A stretch of 64,000 bases of DNA from Nitrosomonas nitrosa (GCF_003051105.1 NZ_QAOO01000013.1:41221-105220), one strand, 5' to 3'; shown: positions 30,728 to 40,087, counted from the stretch's first letter. Notes: generated from the sequence alone by a model not told the origin. Made by a program: numbers and translations.

Positions 30728-31714
30728 CTAAAATCCTGCCAGTGCGATTTTACCAATCATCTTGCCGCTGGTGACCTGATCGAACGCAGCTTGTAGCGTT
30801 TTTGTTCCGAGCTTGCCGCCCCGCTGCGTCAGAATGGAGCGAATCGCCCCTGCATCAACGGCTTGCGCCAAGCGTTGCAGATAAACGCCCTGCTGAGATT
30901 GGTCGGGTGTTTTGAACATTGCGCGGGTGAACATGAATTCCCAATGGAAACTCACGCTCTTGTTCTTGAAACGGTTCATGTCCATGGGTTGGCGGTGGCT
31001 CACCAAAGCACAAATTTTGCCGAAAGGGCAGATAGACGCGGCCATATTATCGAGATGGCTATCGGTATCGGCAGCGCACAATATCCAATCTACATCCTGT
31101 TCGAGTTGGGGGCGCAACGGTTGACGATGGTCGATCACCTGATCCGCACCTAATTGCTTGCACCAAGCTTGGCTGTCGGCGCGTGAAGCGGTTGCGATGA
31201 CGTTGGCGCCCGCTTGCTTGGCTAATTGTATCGCGATGGAACCGACGCCGCCAGCACCGCCAATAATCAGCAGACGCTTGCCTCGATTGGCATCGGCCTC
31301 CATGCTCAAACCCAGATGATCGAACAACGCTTCCGACGCGGTCAGGCCGACCAAAGGCAGGGCGGCGGCTTCCAGATCGGATAGGTTTTTCGGTGCTATC
31401 GCGGCCAGGCGGCTGTCTACCGCTTGCTGTTCGGCAAAACTGCCTGCACGCGTGACATCGCCCGCGTAAAATACGCGATCGCCTACGGCGAAATTGTCAA
31501 CTTGTCCGCCCACCGCCAATACTTCACCACAAGCATCGAACCCGAGCACTTTTAAGCCAGTCTGATCCGGCTTCACGCTGGCTTTGAGCTTGGTATCGAC
31601 CGGATTGACCGCGACCGCTTTCACACGTACCAGCAAATCCCACTCACCGATAGCGGGTTCTGGAAACTCTGCTAATTCAAAATCTTGTTGCGCGTTGACA
31701 CCTAATACATGCAT
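30728..31714 (-). CDS. MDR-superfamily zinc-type alcohol dehydrogenase / quinone oxidoreductase-like protein
   Basis: A 328-aa medium-chain reductase. The GroES-like N-terminal domain (GEWDLLVRVKAVAVNPVDTK, VLGFDACGEVLAVG) is followed by a Rossmann NAD(P)H-binding domain (IIGGAGGVGSIAIQLAKQAG). The catalytic and structural zinc cysteines of true alcohol dehydrogenases are not evident, which suggests the quinone-reductase (zeta-crystallin-like) branch. It is monocistronic and divergent from the Cls-like gene. Substrate unknown. Confidence 0.88.
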   Translation of the reverse strand: MHVLGVNAQQDFELAEFPEPAIGEWDLLVRVKAVAVNPVDTKLKASVKPDQTGLKVLGFDACGEVLAVGGQVDNFAVGDRVFYAGDVTRAGSFAEQQAVDSRLAAIAPKNLSDLEAAALPLVGLTASEALFDHLGLSMEADANRGKRLLIIGGAGGVGSIAIQLAKQAGANVIATASRADSQAWCKQLGADQVIDHRQPLRPQLEQDVDWILCAADTDSHLDNMAASICPFGKICALVSHRQPMDMNRFKNKSVSFHWEFMFTRAMFKTPDQSQQGVYLQRLAQAVDAGAIRSILTQRGGKLGTKTLQAAFDQVTSGKMIGKIALAGF

Positions 31715-31834
31715 ACGAAAAATTTCAATTTAGAATTTTGGTTGATCGGTAAACTAATCGAACGTGGTCGGATATTTTAACCCGGTTAGGTTGTCATGAT
31801 AGTAGGTGGCTGAAATTTCTTGGAGAATATGTGG

Positions 31835-33232
31835 ATGCATGGAAAGAAGATGAAGTTCTTGGATATTGCTAGGCCTATAGCGTTATTCTGCCTGATGGTG
31901 CTTGCGGGCTGTAGCGCAATACCAACAATGGTGCCGGATATGGCCATGCGCTCAACGCATTCTGAACGACTCAATGATGCGAATGGCCCACTTTCTACTC
32001 AACAAAGCAAAGCAATCCTTGCCAAACTTAAGAACGGCAGCTCGGAGACAGGTATCTTCGACAGGCATTTAGCGCTGGAGACTGCGATTGCCGGTAGTCC
32101 GTTGGTTACGGGGAATAAGGTCGAGCTGTTGATCGATGGCCCCAAAACTTACAGTGCCATGTATTCAGCTATGGAGAAGGCAAAAGACCATATCAACTTG
32201 GAGACATTCATCATAGAAGATGACGAAGTCGGTCGTCTTTTTGCCAAGCTATTGATGAGCAAGCAAAGCAGTGGCGTACAGGTCAACCTGATCTATGATA
32301 GTGTGGGATCGATTTATACACCCAAGGAATTCTTTGCGAACCTCAAGGAGGGCGGGGTCAATGTGCTCGAATTCAATCCTGTCAACCCGCTCAACGCACA
32401 GAAGGGCTGGCAAGTTAACCGGCGGGATCATCGCAAGCTCTTGATCGTCGATGGCGAAATTGCGTTCGTCGGGGGTGTCAATATCAGCAGTGTTTACTCT
32501 AGCGGTTCGTTCGGCCGCTCTCGCTCGGATAATAAGGACAATCCACCGTGGCGTGACACGCACATGCAAATAGAAGGCCCTATCGTCAACGAATTTCAGA
32601 AAATGTTTATCGCCACATGGGAGGAGCAAAAAGGCGAGCCACTGGCACCCAGAAACTATTTACCCAAACTGGCTAATAAAGGCCATGACGTGGTCCGTGC
32701 GATCGGCAGCTCCCCGGAAGCGGAATATAGCCAGATCTACATCACCTTGCTTTCGGCGATCAACAGCGCAGAATCCCACGTTTTTCTGACTAACGCCTAT
32801 TTCGTTCCCGATCCGCAATTGCTTGCAGCGCTAAAGGAAGCAGCTCGGCGTGAAGTCGACGTGAGGCTGTTACTTCCTGCCAAAACTGACTCTATCTTGG
32901 TCTATCATGCATCCCGTTCCTATTACGATGAGCTATTGAGTGCCGGTGTCAAGATCTACGAGCGGCAGGATGCGTTACTCCACGCTAAAACCGCGTTGAT
33001 CGATGGGGTATGGTCGACAATCGGCTCAACCAATCTCGACTGGCGGAGTTTTCTTTACAACCACGAAATCAATGCAGTCGTCCTTGGGCAGGAGTTCGGC
33101 GAACAAATGCAGGCGTTGTTTGACAAGGATCTGCAATATTCCAAACTCGTCACGCTCAAGGAATGGAGAAAACGCCCCATTGGTAAACGCATCAAAGAGA
33201 GAGCTGCGCGCCTATGGGCGCAGTGGTTGTAG
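31835..33232 (+). CDS. Cardiolipin synthase-like phospholipase D family lipoprotein
   Basis: A PLD-superfamily enzyme of about 465 aa with two HKD motifs, seen as RRDHRKLLIVDGEIAFVGGVN and LLHAKTALIDGVWSTIGSTN-type sequences. The N-terminus has a signal sequence with lipobox (CLMVLAGCSAIP), which is unusual for ClsA but fits a periplasmic, membrane-anchored phospholipase D/Cls protein. The start could be the ATG at 31835 or the one at 31850; the former has GGAG ten bases ahead. Cardiolipin synthesis is the likely role; transphosphatidylation on other lipids is possible. Confidence 0.85.
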   Translation: MHGKKMKFLDIARPIALFCLMVLAGCSAIPTMVPDMAMRSTHSERLNDANGPLSTQQSKAILAKLKNGSSETGIFDRHLALETAIAGSPLVTGNKVELLIDGPKTYSAMYSAMEKAKDHINLETFIIEDDEVGRLFAKLLMSKQSSGVQVNLIYDSVGSIYTPKEFFANLKEGGVNVLEFNPVNPLNAQKGWQVNRRDHRKLLIVDGEIAFVGGVNISSVYSSGSFGRSRSDNKDNPPWRDTHMQIEGPIVNEFQKMFIATWEEQKGEPLAPRNYLPKLANKGHDVVRAIGSSPEAEYSQIYITLLSAINSAESHVFLTNAYFVPDPQLLAALKEAARREVDVRLLLPAKTDSILVYHASRSYYDELLSAGVKIYERQDALLHAKTALIDGVWSTIGSTNLDWRSFLYNHEINAVVLGQEFGEQMQALFDKDLQYSKLVTLKEWRKRPIGKRIKERAARLWAQWL

Positions 33233-33611
33233 GCTTGGAGGGATGCATTGTATATATAACCTAAGCCGAAGTCTGACAACTGTTGTGTCTATCGTTCTTA
33301 TGGTGCGGTATCCATCAGTACGAATTCGCGATCCGCTTTTCCCCTCCGTAACTGGCAATAGACCGCGCACTGGATTCACAATGCGATCACGATAAACTTG
33401 CGCCGCTGCCTGCGGGTCGATTTCCAGTGCTGCCAAGCCGGATTTTCCGATCCTTTTCGTTAAATAGAACGACTATTCGCCTCAAAAGATCGAAAAATCA
33501 AGCTCTGTCAGTTTTATCCTCGCTACGATCACTATTTTCGGACAGCCTTAGTCGCTTCGGCAAGCATAGAACAGCAGCAATTTCCTGTACAAAGAAACAA
33601 TGCATGTATGA
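33233..33611. other. Intergenic stretch without recognisable gene
   Basis: About 380 bases between the Cls-like gene and arsI. Short frames exist on both strands; one on the minus strand (33212-33436) reads DPQAAAQVYRDRIVNPVRGL but shows no family I recognise and no start context. I see no terminator or repeat here. Confidence 0.4.
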
Positions 33612-34031
33612 TCAGGCGGCACAGCAAGTTTCGGTTTTAGTTGGAATAGTGGTATCTCGGCCAAATACCGGAATCGTTGTTAGCGTATGAAACGCTTCCC
33701 AGGCGATACCTTGTGGATCGACCGTCCAGTATTTATTCGATGCGGCATAACAGCATTGCGCATTTTGTTGTTCCGCTGCGGGCAAATCGGCTTGAGTAAG
33801 GCGCTGATTCATTTCATCTAACGCTTCTTCCGAATCAACCTGGATGCCCACGTGATCCAGACCTGGTTTAGTGCCTCGAGTGGATATGGCGAAATTGATA
33901 TACGGATCATCCAGCATCCACTTGGCATAATCCTCTTTGCTAACAGATGGTTCGATGGCGAATAATGCAGAATAAAAGCGGATATTATCCTGTAGATTAT
34001 CGACGGCGATATGGATATGAAAACGTTTCAT
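33612..34031 (-). CDS. arsI: ArsI/CadI family C-As lyase (type-I extradiol-like metalloenzyme)
   Basis: ArsI cleaves the carbon-arsenic bond of trivalent methyl- and aryl-arsenicals, using Fe(II) and oxygen. In this 139-aa reading the candidate metal ligands are His5 or His7 (RFHIHIAVDN), His60 (LDHVGIQVD) and Glu112 (WEAFH). A vicinal cysteine pair (Cys93-Cys94 in NAQCCYA) sits where ArsI binds arsenic; spacing agrees with known ArsI. The start with GGAGACA upstream is chosen; frames reaching further overlap arsR. It follows arsR after 37 bases. Confidence 0.9.
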   Translation of the reverse strand: MKRFHIHIAVDNLQDNIRFYSALFAIEPSVSKEDYAKWMLDDPYINFAISTRGTKPGLDHVGIQVDSEEALDEMNQRLTQADLPAAEQQNAQCCYAASNKYWTVDPQGIAWEAFHTLTTIPVFGRDTTIPTKTETCCAA

Positions 34032-34068
34032 CATTGTCTCCTTCATTAAATGGTCAGAAAAATAGGTT

Positions 34069-34401
34069 TTAGCTGTTTTTTTCATTACAACAAATTTCAA
34101 CTGTGCTGCTGCATGGTGTACCGGCGCAACAATTCTCGGTGAGATAACTCAATAGCGCACTCATGGTTGTGAAATTCGCTGAGTAATATATAAAGCGGCT
34201 TTCCTGTCGGGCAATTACCAGTTCTGCATGAGTCAATTCTTTCAGGTGAAAGGACAGCGTTGCATTGGGGATGTTTAATTCTTTAGCGAGTTGACCCGCT
34301 GAAAGTCCATATTCTCCAGTCTGTACAAGCGTCCGGAATATCGTGAGGCGGGTTTCCTGTGCTAAGGCGGCCAGTATTTTGATAGCAGTATTTGTTTCCA
34401 T
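34069..34401 (-). CDS. arsR: ArsR-family arsenic-responsive repressor
   Basis: A 110-aa winged-helix repressor of the ArsR/SmtB family (AALAQETRLTIFRTLVQTGE; LNIPNATLSFHLKELTHAEL). The C-terminus holds clustered cysteines (NCCAGTPC and ICC), as in ArsR types whose As(III) site lies near the C-terminus. It is upstream of arsI on the same strand and probably represses both. Confidence 0.92.
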   Translation of the reverse strand: METNTAIKILAALAQETRLTIFRTLVQTGEYGLSAGQLAKELNIPNATLSFHLKELTHAELVIARQESRFIYYSANFTTMSALLSYLTENCCAGTPCSSTVEICCNEKNS

Positions 34402-34408
34402 ATTTCCA

Positions 34409-34424
34409 ATATACTAGAAATATA
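34409..34424 (-). promoter_or_regulatory. AT-rich imperfect palindrome before arsR (candidate operator)
   Basis: ATATACTAGAAATATA lies just upstream of the arsR start. ArsR operators are AT-rich imperfect palindromes in this position. The match is by shape and place only. Confidence 0.3.
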
Positions 34425-34492
34425 GAATCATATCGAAAGTTTTTTTAAAAAAATTACGGAGACCTAAAACGACTATCTCTTATCAAGGGGTT

Positions 34493-35298
34493 TTACTGCC
34501 ATCGTAGCGAATGAAATGGGCTTTGTTCGCCAGCGTAAAAGTGTCGAAAATACACAGCATGCCCTTGCCGGTCGTAATCAAGCCATCGTGGCAATATATA
34601 CGGCAGGGGAATCTCAGAGTCTAAGCCTACTTCCAAATGACCATTTTGAAGCGTTCCTTGACGATACCGAAGTAATTGCACTTCCAGTCACTTTGCGCAA
34701 AGAAATCCAGGTGATGCCATTGATCTTTTTGTCTAAGGATGCTGGCTGCGGCATCGTCCCAGTCAATAGACGAAAAGACGGGGTCTAATTGTTGTTTGCG
34801 CGCTTCCACTTCTTCGTAATCAAATCCGTCATATTCCCAGTGCAATACTTCAAAAACATTGCCTTCGCGATCCACATAATCCATGCTTAAATCGAGCCCC
34901 CACTTAGGGCGCATCTTTATGATTTTGTATATCAGAGGATTAGCTCGTGCCCATCTTTCTAATTGTTCCAGCGCCTCGCCTTTATACCCTTTGCGCTCAA
35001 ATAACAAGCTGTGATTAAGAACGGCTCCTTCCACTCTATCTGGCTGTGTAAACCAGGGAGCTTTCAAAGCATGACGATGTTCACGATGAGCGTGGAAAGA
35101 GGTTTTGTTGACCTTGGCGTAGCGTTGCTCAAGATCAGTTAAGTCATAGCCATTTTGATCAAAAAGTGCAAGATCACGTGCTAGCGGCGGAGAGGACATA
35201 TCCAGCGGCTGTTCCCAATATCCTTGGGGATTAAACTGATTATCCGTCAGATCCAGGTAATTCGTACTTACAAGAACAATATTTTCCTTCATAAACAT
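34493..35298 (-). pseudogene. Uncharacterised protein, probably frameshifted near its 3' end
   Basis: The main frame (35298 to 34627) gives 223 aa of unrecognised but protein-like sequence (GLDLSMDYVDREGNVFEVLHW). It stops shortly after YFGIVKERFK. In the neighbouring frame the sequence continues without stop to 34493 with a very protein-like tail (NGHLEVGLDSEIPLPYILPR, WLDYDRQGHAVYF). I infer one frameshift near 34640; the ancestral protein would have been about 265 aa. If the short form is the true one, only 34627-35298 is coding. I recognise no family, signal peptide or membrane segment. Confidence 0.55.
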
Positions 35299-35489
35299 GG
35301 TTTGAATTTATTTTTTGTTTAACGTTTAAATTATTTATTCAGAATTATGAATTTGATTAAACCAAGACTATGCTGATTATGGCTTCTTTGTTATACGACA
35401 AAGTATCTAACAAAGACAAGCTAGCCTGTCCTCTGTTCAATCTTAGTGTACTTAGCATTAGAATCAATTGCTGAATGGGGAGCAGAACA

Positions 35490-35935
35490 CGGCTTTCTGT
35501 TATGTAATAAAAATAGATTAGTGGATTCTGGTTCTGCAATGTTCCGTGTGCGTCCAGGTTTACCCAATACCGCCTTTTTCCTAAGATTGCATATATTTGT
35601 GCCGCGAAGCGTTCATTGCCCAGCGTAAAATCTCTTTCGGTCGTTTGCCGAATTTTATCCACTTGTCTCCGCGCCAATTCATAACGAAACAGTTCGCGTT
35701 AAGCTATCTGCCCGCCAGCGACATCTAATCTTGGCGCCAGGTAAAGCGAATACAGTTTCACCAGTCCGGCATTTTTCCCTGCACGTTGACCAAATAGCTA
35801 TGTAGCAGTATACGACTGGGCGCAATACCAATCTGCCCGTTCTGGATTCGGTTCCAAATAGTGGTGATGCGCTAGCAAACAGGCCTCCTCCTGAATGGAC
35901 AGGGGCAATAAAGTCGCTCCCACAAGGTTCGGCTA
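35490..35935 (-). pseudogene. Degenerate RAYT (REP-associated tyrosine transposase)
   Basis: Joined across at least two frames and stops, the minus strand reads SIQEEACLLAHHHYLEPNPE, GLVKLYSLYLAPRLDVA, RELFRYELARRQVDKIRQ, TTERDFTLGNERFAAQI and, after a frameshift near 35560, GKPGRTRNIAEPESTNL. This is the C-terminal two-thirds of a Y1/RAYT transposase. The N-terminal catalytic part with the HUH motif is gone. It lies 320 bases from a REP-like inverted pair, as RAYT genes often do. Confidence 0.75.
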
Positions 35936-36043
35936 CGTTGGTGGTTGAGCTGTAACTAATAGATTCTAGCAAAAAAGCGTGGTTTGCCTCTAATTTTCCC
36001 AATTTTCATTCTCTTTTCGCGACTTGACTCCTTACTTTGTGAG

Positions 36044-36250
36044 GTAGCTGTTATCGGTGAATGTCTGCCAGGCCATCGTAATGACGAATTTCTCAAGTCT
36101 TTGAAGAAGTTCGATACATAGACAGACCAGACCTTGGATGTGCATTTGATTGTCGACAATTAGGCCAGCCAAAAGTATCCGAACGTCAAAGAATGGCTGG
36201 CTAAACATCCACGCTTTCACCTTCATTTCACTCCCACGTCGGCTTCCTGG
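36044..36250 (+). pseudogene. IS630-family transposase fragment with two in-frame stops
   Basis: One frame on the plus strand reads VAVIGECLPGHRNDEFLKSL, DVHLIVDN (a DDE aspartate), YPNVKEWLAKHPRFHLHFTP and TSASW, interrupted by two TAG codons. This is a central-to-late part of an IS630 transposase. It ends exactly where a REP-like element begins, at the point where the family motif SSSWLN should continue. It has no coding capacity now. Confidence 0.8.
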
Positions 36251-36257
36251 CACCTTA

Positions 36258-36364
36258 CTGGATTGCTTCACTGCGTTCGCAATGACGGAGAGTATGGTCT
36301 ATCCAAACTGCCGCCAAACCCTCCGCGTCATTGCGAGGCGGCGTAGCCGACGCGGCAATCCATG
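36258..36364. repeat. REP-like inverted pair (BIME-type)
   Basis: Two related units in opposite orientation. The first (36258-36288) reads CTGGATTGCTTCACTGCGTT then CGCAATGACGG. The second (36325-36364) is the reverse form, ending GGCAATCCATG. They share TGGATTGC and CGCAATGACG, the common proteobacterial REP-like motif. The second unit itself has a hairpin around GGCGGCGTAGCCG. They could fold together with a ~36-base loop. Confidence 0.75.
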
Positions 36365-36581
36365 TTTTTTGCAAAGAAATTGCTTGTTCACTCCAGTTCA
36401 CTTTCTTCATAAGAACGTAGAGTTTAATTGATGAGTTCAATAGGCTTTTTATTGGTCTTGTGATGTTCCTTTCAACCCATCACCAGTTTGCGATTAGTGA
36501 TTCTGTACTCTGATTGCGTAGCCTGCTCATGTCGGTATGCGTCAGCGATATCAGCACCCTTGACGCTGATGATGCGATTTT

Positions 36582-37865
36582 TCATTCTTGCTCCGAATTA
36601 TTTTCCAGCGCCGGAAACTCCAACCCCTCAATCTCCTGCAACGACTTTCCAGCGATCCCCTGCAAATCACCATACATCCCGACTGTTGCATTCATTACGC
36701 GTTCGATCTGCTCTTGGCGTTTGGCCCATTGTTTTATGATGGCTTTGCGTTCCTTGTCGAGGTCTTCCTGCATGGTGGAGAAGGCTTCGACGATGGCTTC
36801 CACGCGTTGGCGGAAGCGGGGGCCGGTGAGGTATTGGTAGATCATTTCGGTCTTTGTTTGCTGTCCTTCGGAAGCTTGCCGGGCCAGGGCGAGTTCCAGC
36901 AGGGATTGGCGCAGGATGGCGGCGACGGGTAGCGCGGCACGGGTGTGCGTGACCCATACGCCATCGATCAGTTCGAAGGTTTCGACACCTTTGGGCAGGG
37001 TTTGGGTGACGATGACCGCAATTTCCGCTTTGGCGGTGCGCTGGTCTTCACGCAATTTTGCGAGCCAAGCCTCGCTCCAGTTCTTGGTGCGTTTGGATTC
37101 CCATAAGATGGTGCCACTGTGCTGTCCAGCCGTGCCGACCACGCGATGCAGCACGTCACCGCCGAATTCGCCCTTGGGAACGGGTTCGATGGTATCGAGG
37201 GGGAATTTGCTGCGCAGCAGGTTTTCCAGCTCCAGTTCGAGGACTTCGCCTTGCAATTGCTGCGAGCCTTGTTCGGCGCGCCGTTTGAGTTCCTCGATTT
37301 GTTTTTGCATTGCGGCGATGGTCTGTTCTTTTTCCATTACCTTGAGTTTTTGTGCTTCTTCGGCTTCTTTCCTCGCTTGCTCGCGTGCAGCAGTCAGGTT
37401 TTCCTGCACTCGTTTCTCGACGGTGAGTTCCAGCTCGCGTTTGGCATCATCCAATTCGCGCTGCTTCTTGATCAGTTCGGCTTGGGCTTTCTGCGCTTCG
37501 GCCAGCTTTTCATTGCGTTGTTCCAGCAGTTGCTTGAGATCGATCAACTCACGCGCTTTCAGTTCCAGCTCGCTTTCGGTGATCATTTTGGCTTTCCTGG
37601 CCTCTTCTGCCGCGATTCGCGTGCGTTCCTGCTTCAATTGCTCGGCGACTTTGTCGGCTACTTGCTCATCGAGCTTGGTTTTTTCGCTAATGAGCTGCTG
37701 TTCCCTATCGCGCATGGCCTGCTCGCGTTTAACGATATCGCTCTCTTTTTGAGCGAGCTGCTGTTCAAACTGCCTGCGGGTCGCTGCCAGCAGCGGCGCG
37801 GCCAGCGACTCGGTCAATTTGATTTCGGTGTGGCAGTTGGGACAAACGATGGTCGGTTCGGTCAT
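36582..37865 (-). CDS. DUF2130 domain-containing protein
   Basis: A 427-aa protein. It begins with a small zinc-ribbon-like CPNC.T motif (IVCPNCHTEIKLTES), followed by about 180 residues of charged coiled coil (EEAQKLKVMEKEQTIAAMQK). The globular DUF2130 domain contains GEFGGDVLHRVVG, LWESKRTKNWSEAWLAKL and DQRTAKAEIAVIVTQTL-like patterns reminiscent of nuclease-like folds. Function unknown, though WESKRTK..W resembles a PD-(D/E)XK core. It stands alone among mobile remnants. Confidence 0.88.
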   Translation of the reverse strand: MTEPTIVCPNCHTEIKLTESLAAPLLAATRRQFEQQLAQKESDIVKREQAMRDREQQLISEKTKLDEQVADKVAEQLKQERTRIAAEEARKAKMITESELELKARELIDLKQLLEQRNEKLAEAQKAQAELIKKQRELDDAKRELELTVEKRVQENLTAAREQARKEAEEAQKLKVMEKEQTIAAMQKQIEELKRRAEQGSQQLQGEVLELELENLLRSKFPLDTIEPVPKGEFGGDVLHRVVGTAGQHSGTILWESKRTKNWSEAWLAKLREDQRTAKAEIAVIVTQTLPKGVETFELIDGVWVTHTRAALPVAAILRQSLLELALARQASEGQQTKTEMIYQYLTGPRFRQRVEAIVEAFSTMQEDLDKERKAIIKQWAKRQEQIERVMNATVGMYGDLQGIAGKSLQEIEGLEFPALENNSEQE

Positions 37866-38483
37866 TGTGTTGTTCCTATTATTTAATCGCTGAATTGCAT
37901 TTGAAATAGCGGGGCATGAATGGTTCGCGTACGTTTTCTAGCGATGCCTGGATGAGGAAAGAAAATCTTCCCGATGTGCGTCGATCAGCTCGTCGCAGCA
38001 TTTTTAGTCATGACTTCCTATTGTGGCCAGTTGTTCTTGATGATGTGCATGGGCGATATACGGAACCTTATGCTAGCACCTTATTTTTCAAGCAAGGATG
38101 GTGCTCATGCCTGCTTCCTGTATATAGTATCAATATTGAGCACTCAAAGATGTAGCGGTCAAGTGGCAGTAACGTTCATTTTTGCTATCGTTCGTGCTTT
38201 GACACATTCACTGCAAACGGGAGTAAAGGTTTTTTGCGGCAATCAGACTTTGATTCCGCTTGCAAAGGGCGAAAGTGTCGGGCAGTCAGAATGACTATAC
38301 AGACACGGTATTTGTATTGATATGTGCGAGAAAGTATATGTTTGAGGTGTTAGGCTGTAGAAATAACCGGCAAACATGAAATCTGCATATTGAGCCGCCA
38401 TCCAATATCACTTGGTAGCGTGAGCTAAGCGATGAAGATTTCTCCTTTGAGTTTGAATAAACTAATAGCCCTTCTCTATAAGA
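37866..38483. other. Long intergenic stretch, no recognised content
   Basis: About 620 bases between the DUF2130 and MgtE-type genes. Only short frames occur, without recognisable domains or good ribosome-binding sites. No transposase motif or clear repeat was found. Confidence 0.4.
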
Positions 38484-39461
38484 TCAAACCACTAGCAAAG
38501 TGGCAATCGTGAAGTAGATGAGCAGGCTCAATACATCCTGGATAATGGTCGCGATGGGGCCACTGCCAAACGCGGGGTCTTTGCCGAAGTGCGCAAGCAA
38601 CCAGGGGAACCCGAGGCCAATGGTAGTTGCGGCCGAGCCGGCAACGATCAATGAGAGTGCGACGGCAATGGCCAGCCTAGGATCGCCAAAAACCAGCCAA
38701 GTGAAGGGGATAGTCAGCAGTCCCAAGGATAGGCCAATCAGCAGTCCGGTGCGCAGCTCGCCGCCAATCAACTGATTGAGCGGGGTATTGCTCAGCGATA
38801 GACCACGCACCGCGATCGCTTCTGTTTGCGTGCCGATAGCATCTGCAATATAGACGATGGCCGGTACAAAGAATGCAATCGCAAGTTTTGCCTCCAGTGC
38901 ATGTTCGAACCAGGACATGACGATCGTTGCGAGCATGCTGCCAACGAGTCCGACCAGCAACCATGGAAGTCGATCTCGTGCCCGGCGCATGGGCGGCGCT
39001 TCCATCGCTGTCCGCGCGCGGGCCGTTTCTCTACGGATACCGGCCAGACGATGCAGATCTTCCACGTGTTCCCTCCGCAAAACCTCGAAAATCGCATCGG
39101 GCGGCACCACGCCAACGAGCCGTTGATTGCCATCCACTACAGGAACAGCCGTCAGGCCCTGGCTGATGGCGAGTGATGCCACGTCTTCTTGATCTGTGTC
39201 GGGCAGGACTTCCGGGAAATGTGTTCTCGCGATTTCCTTGATCATCTGCGCCGGTTTTGCCGCAAGCAAGCGAGCCATGTGTGCCATACCGATCAATTTA
39301 CCCTCGTCATCGAGCACATAGACCGATCCGGCATAATCATAGGCATGGCCGGATAATCTGGCCAAAACTGCGTTGACTGTTTCGTCATAGTGAGCGGTGG
39401 GTACCCGCGATACCGCGTGTTGTGCCGCGGTTTCTGGGAGAATCGGGTCGAATTCAGGCAT
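38484..39461 (-). CDS. MgtE-type magnesium transporter (CBS pair plus membrane domain)
   Basis: A 325-aa protein with two CBS-like segments (YVLDDEGKLIGMAHMARLL; AVPVVDGNQRLVGVVPPDAI) and a five-helix membrane domain. That domain contains PAIVYIADAIGTQTEAIAVRG, the MgtE family motif around the ion pore. It lacks the N-terminal MgtE_N superhelical domain of full-length MgtE, so it is a shortened version. Mg2+ or Co2+ transport is inferred from the family. Confidence 0.88.
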   Translation of the reverse strand: MPEFDPILPETAAQHAVSRVPTAHYDETVNAVLARLSGHAYDYAGSVYVLDDEGKLIGMAHMARLLAAKPAQMIKEIARTHFPEVLPDTDQEDVASLAISQGLTAVPVVDGNQRLVGVVPPDAIFEVLRREHVEDLHRLAGIRRETARARTAMEAPPMRRARDRLPWLLVGLVGSMLATIVMSWFEHALEAKLAIAFFVPAIVYIADAIGTQTEAIAVRGLSLSNTPLNQLIGGELRTGLLIGLSLGLLTIPFTWLVFGDPRLAIAVALSLIVAGSAATTIGLGFPWLLAHFGKDPAFGSGPIATIIQDVLSLLIYFTIATLLVV

Positions 39462-39673
39462 AAGATACCTTATTTATAAACTAACAATAGGTTTGTTGGT
39501 AGATGGTTAGTTGGTAGATGATTTAATGCTTCGAAAGTGGGAGCATATCATTGCTTCCTGTATGCATCGCTCGAAATCTTAACAGTTCCGATCCCTGCCT
39601 GGGATACGCGTTTTTTTGTTACTCGATCAATACTGTTAAGATAGGTGGCTCATTCACTTTTATATCGAATAGC

Positions 39674-40087
39674 ATGCGCATGGATACCGAAAGCAGTAAG
39701 CTTATTTTGCCATTCGCCTGGCCGCTTGGTGTGATGATCGGTCTATATGCCATCTCGTCGATACCGGGGGAACCGCCCGATGATCAGACGATCATTTATG
39801 CCGTTTTTTCCTGGTTTACGCCCACTGTGCACAATTTGCTGCATATACCAGCCTATGCAGCGCTCGCCTGGACACTTTGCCGATGTCTGCAACCCTATTT
39901 TTATGGGTGGATCGGGTTGCTGCTGGCTGTGATGATCGCGGGTGCTTATGGGGCGCTGCTGGAATGGCATCAGATCGCCATCCCGGGAAGGTACGCGAGT
40001 TTCACCGATGTCGTGCTCAATTTCACCGGTGCGGCAATTGGTGCCGGGTTTGCTTGGAGAAGGGCCCTTACCTTCCCATCCCTCTGA
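39674..40087 (+). CDS. VanZ-like family membrane protein
   Basis: A 137-aa protein with four hydrophobic segments and the VanZ pattern: YAISSIPGEPPDD, a His-containing TVHNLLHIPAYAALAW, and LEWHQIAIPGRYASFTDVVLNFTGA-type C-terminus. The ATG at 39674 is preferred to a distant TTG upstream. VanZ proteins are linked to teicoplanin resistance in enterococci, but most members have no known function. Confidence 0.85.
   Translation: MRMDTESSKLILPFAWPLGVMIGLYAISSIPGEPPDDQTIIYAVFSWFTPTVHNLLHIPAYAALAWTLCRCLQPYFYGWIGLLLAVMIAGAYGALLEWHQIAIPGRYASFTDVVLNFTGAAIGAGFAWRRALTFPSL

Noticed and set aside
33212..33436. Minus-strand frame of 74 codons beside the Cls-like gene
   Set aside because: Overlaps the 3' end of the Cls-like gene, has no start context and no recognised family.
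34516..34788. 90-codon plus-strand frame beneath the hypothetical gene
   Set aside because: Shadow of the minus-strand gene, whose two frames are both more protein-like.
36916..37752. Long Ser/Cys-rich reading frame antisense to the DUF2130 gene
   Set aside because: It mirrors the Glu/Lys/Gln-rich coiled coil on the other strand, has biased composition and no recognisable domain.
39500..39530. Short direct repeat TTGGTAGATG upstream of the VanZ gene
   Set aside because: Only two ten-base copies, likely chance or simple slippage; no structure around it.
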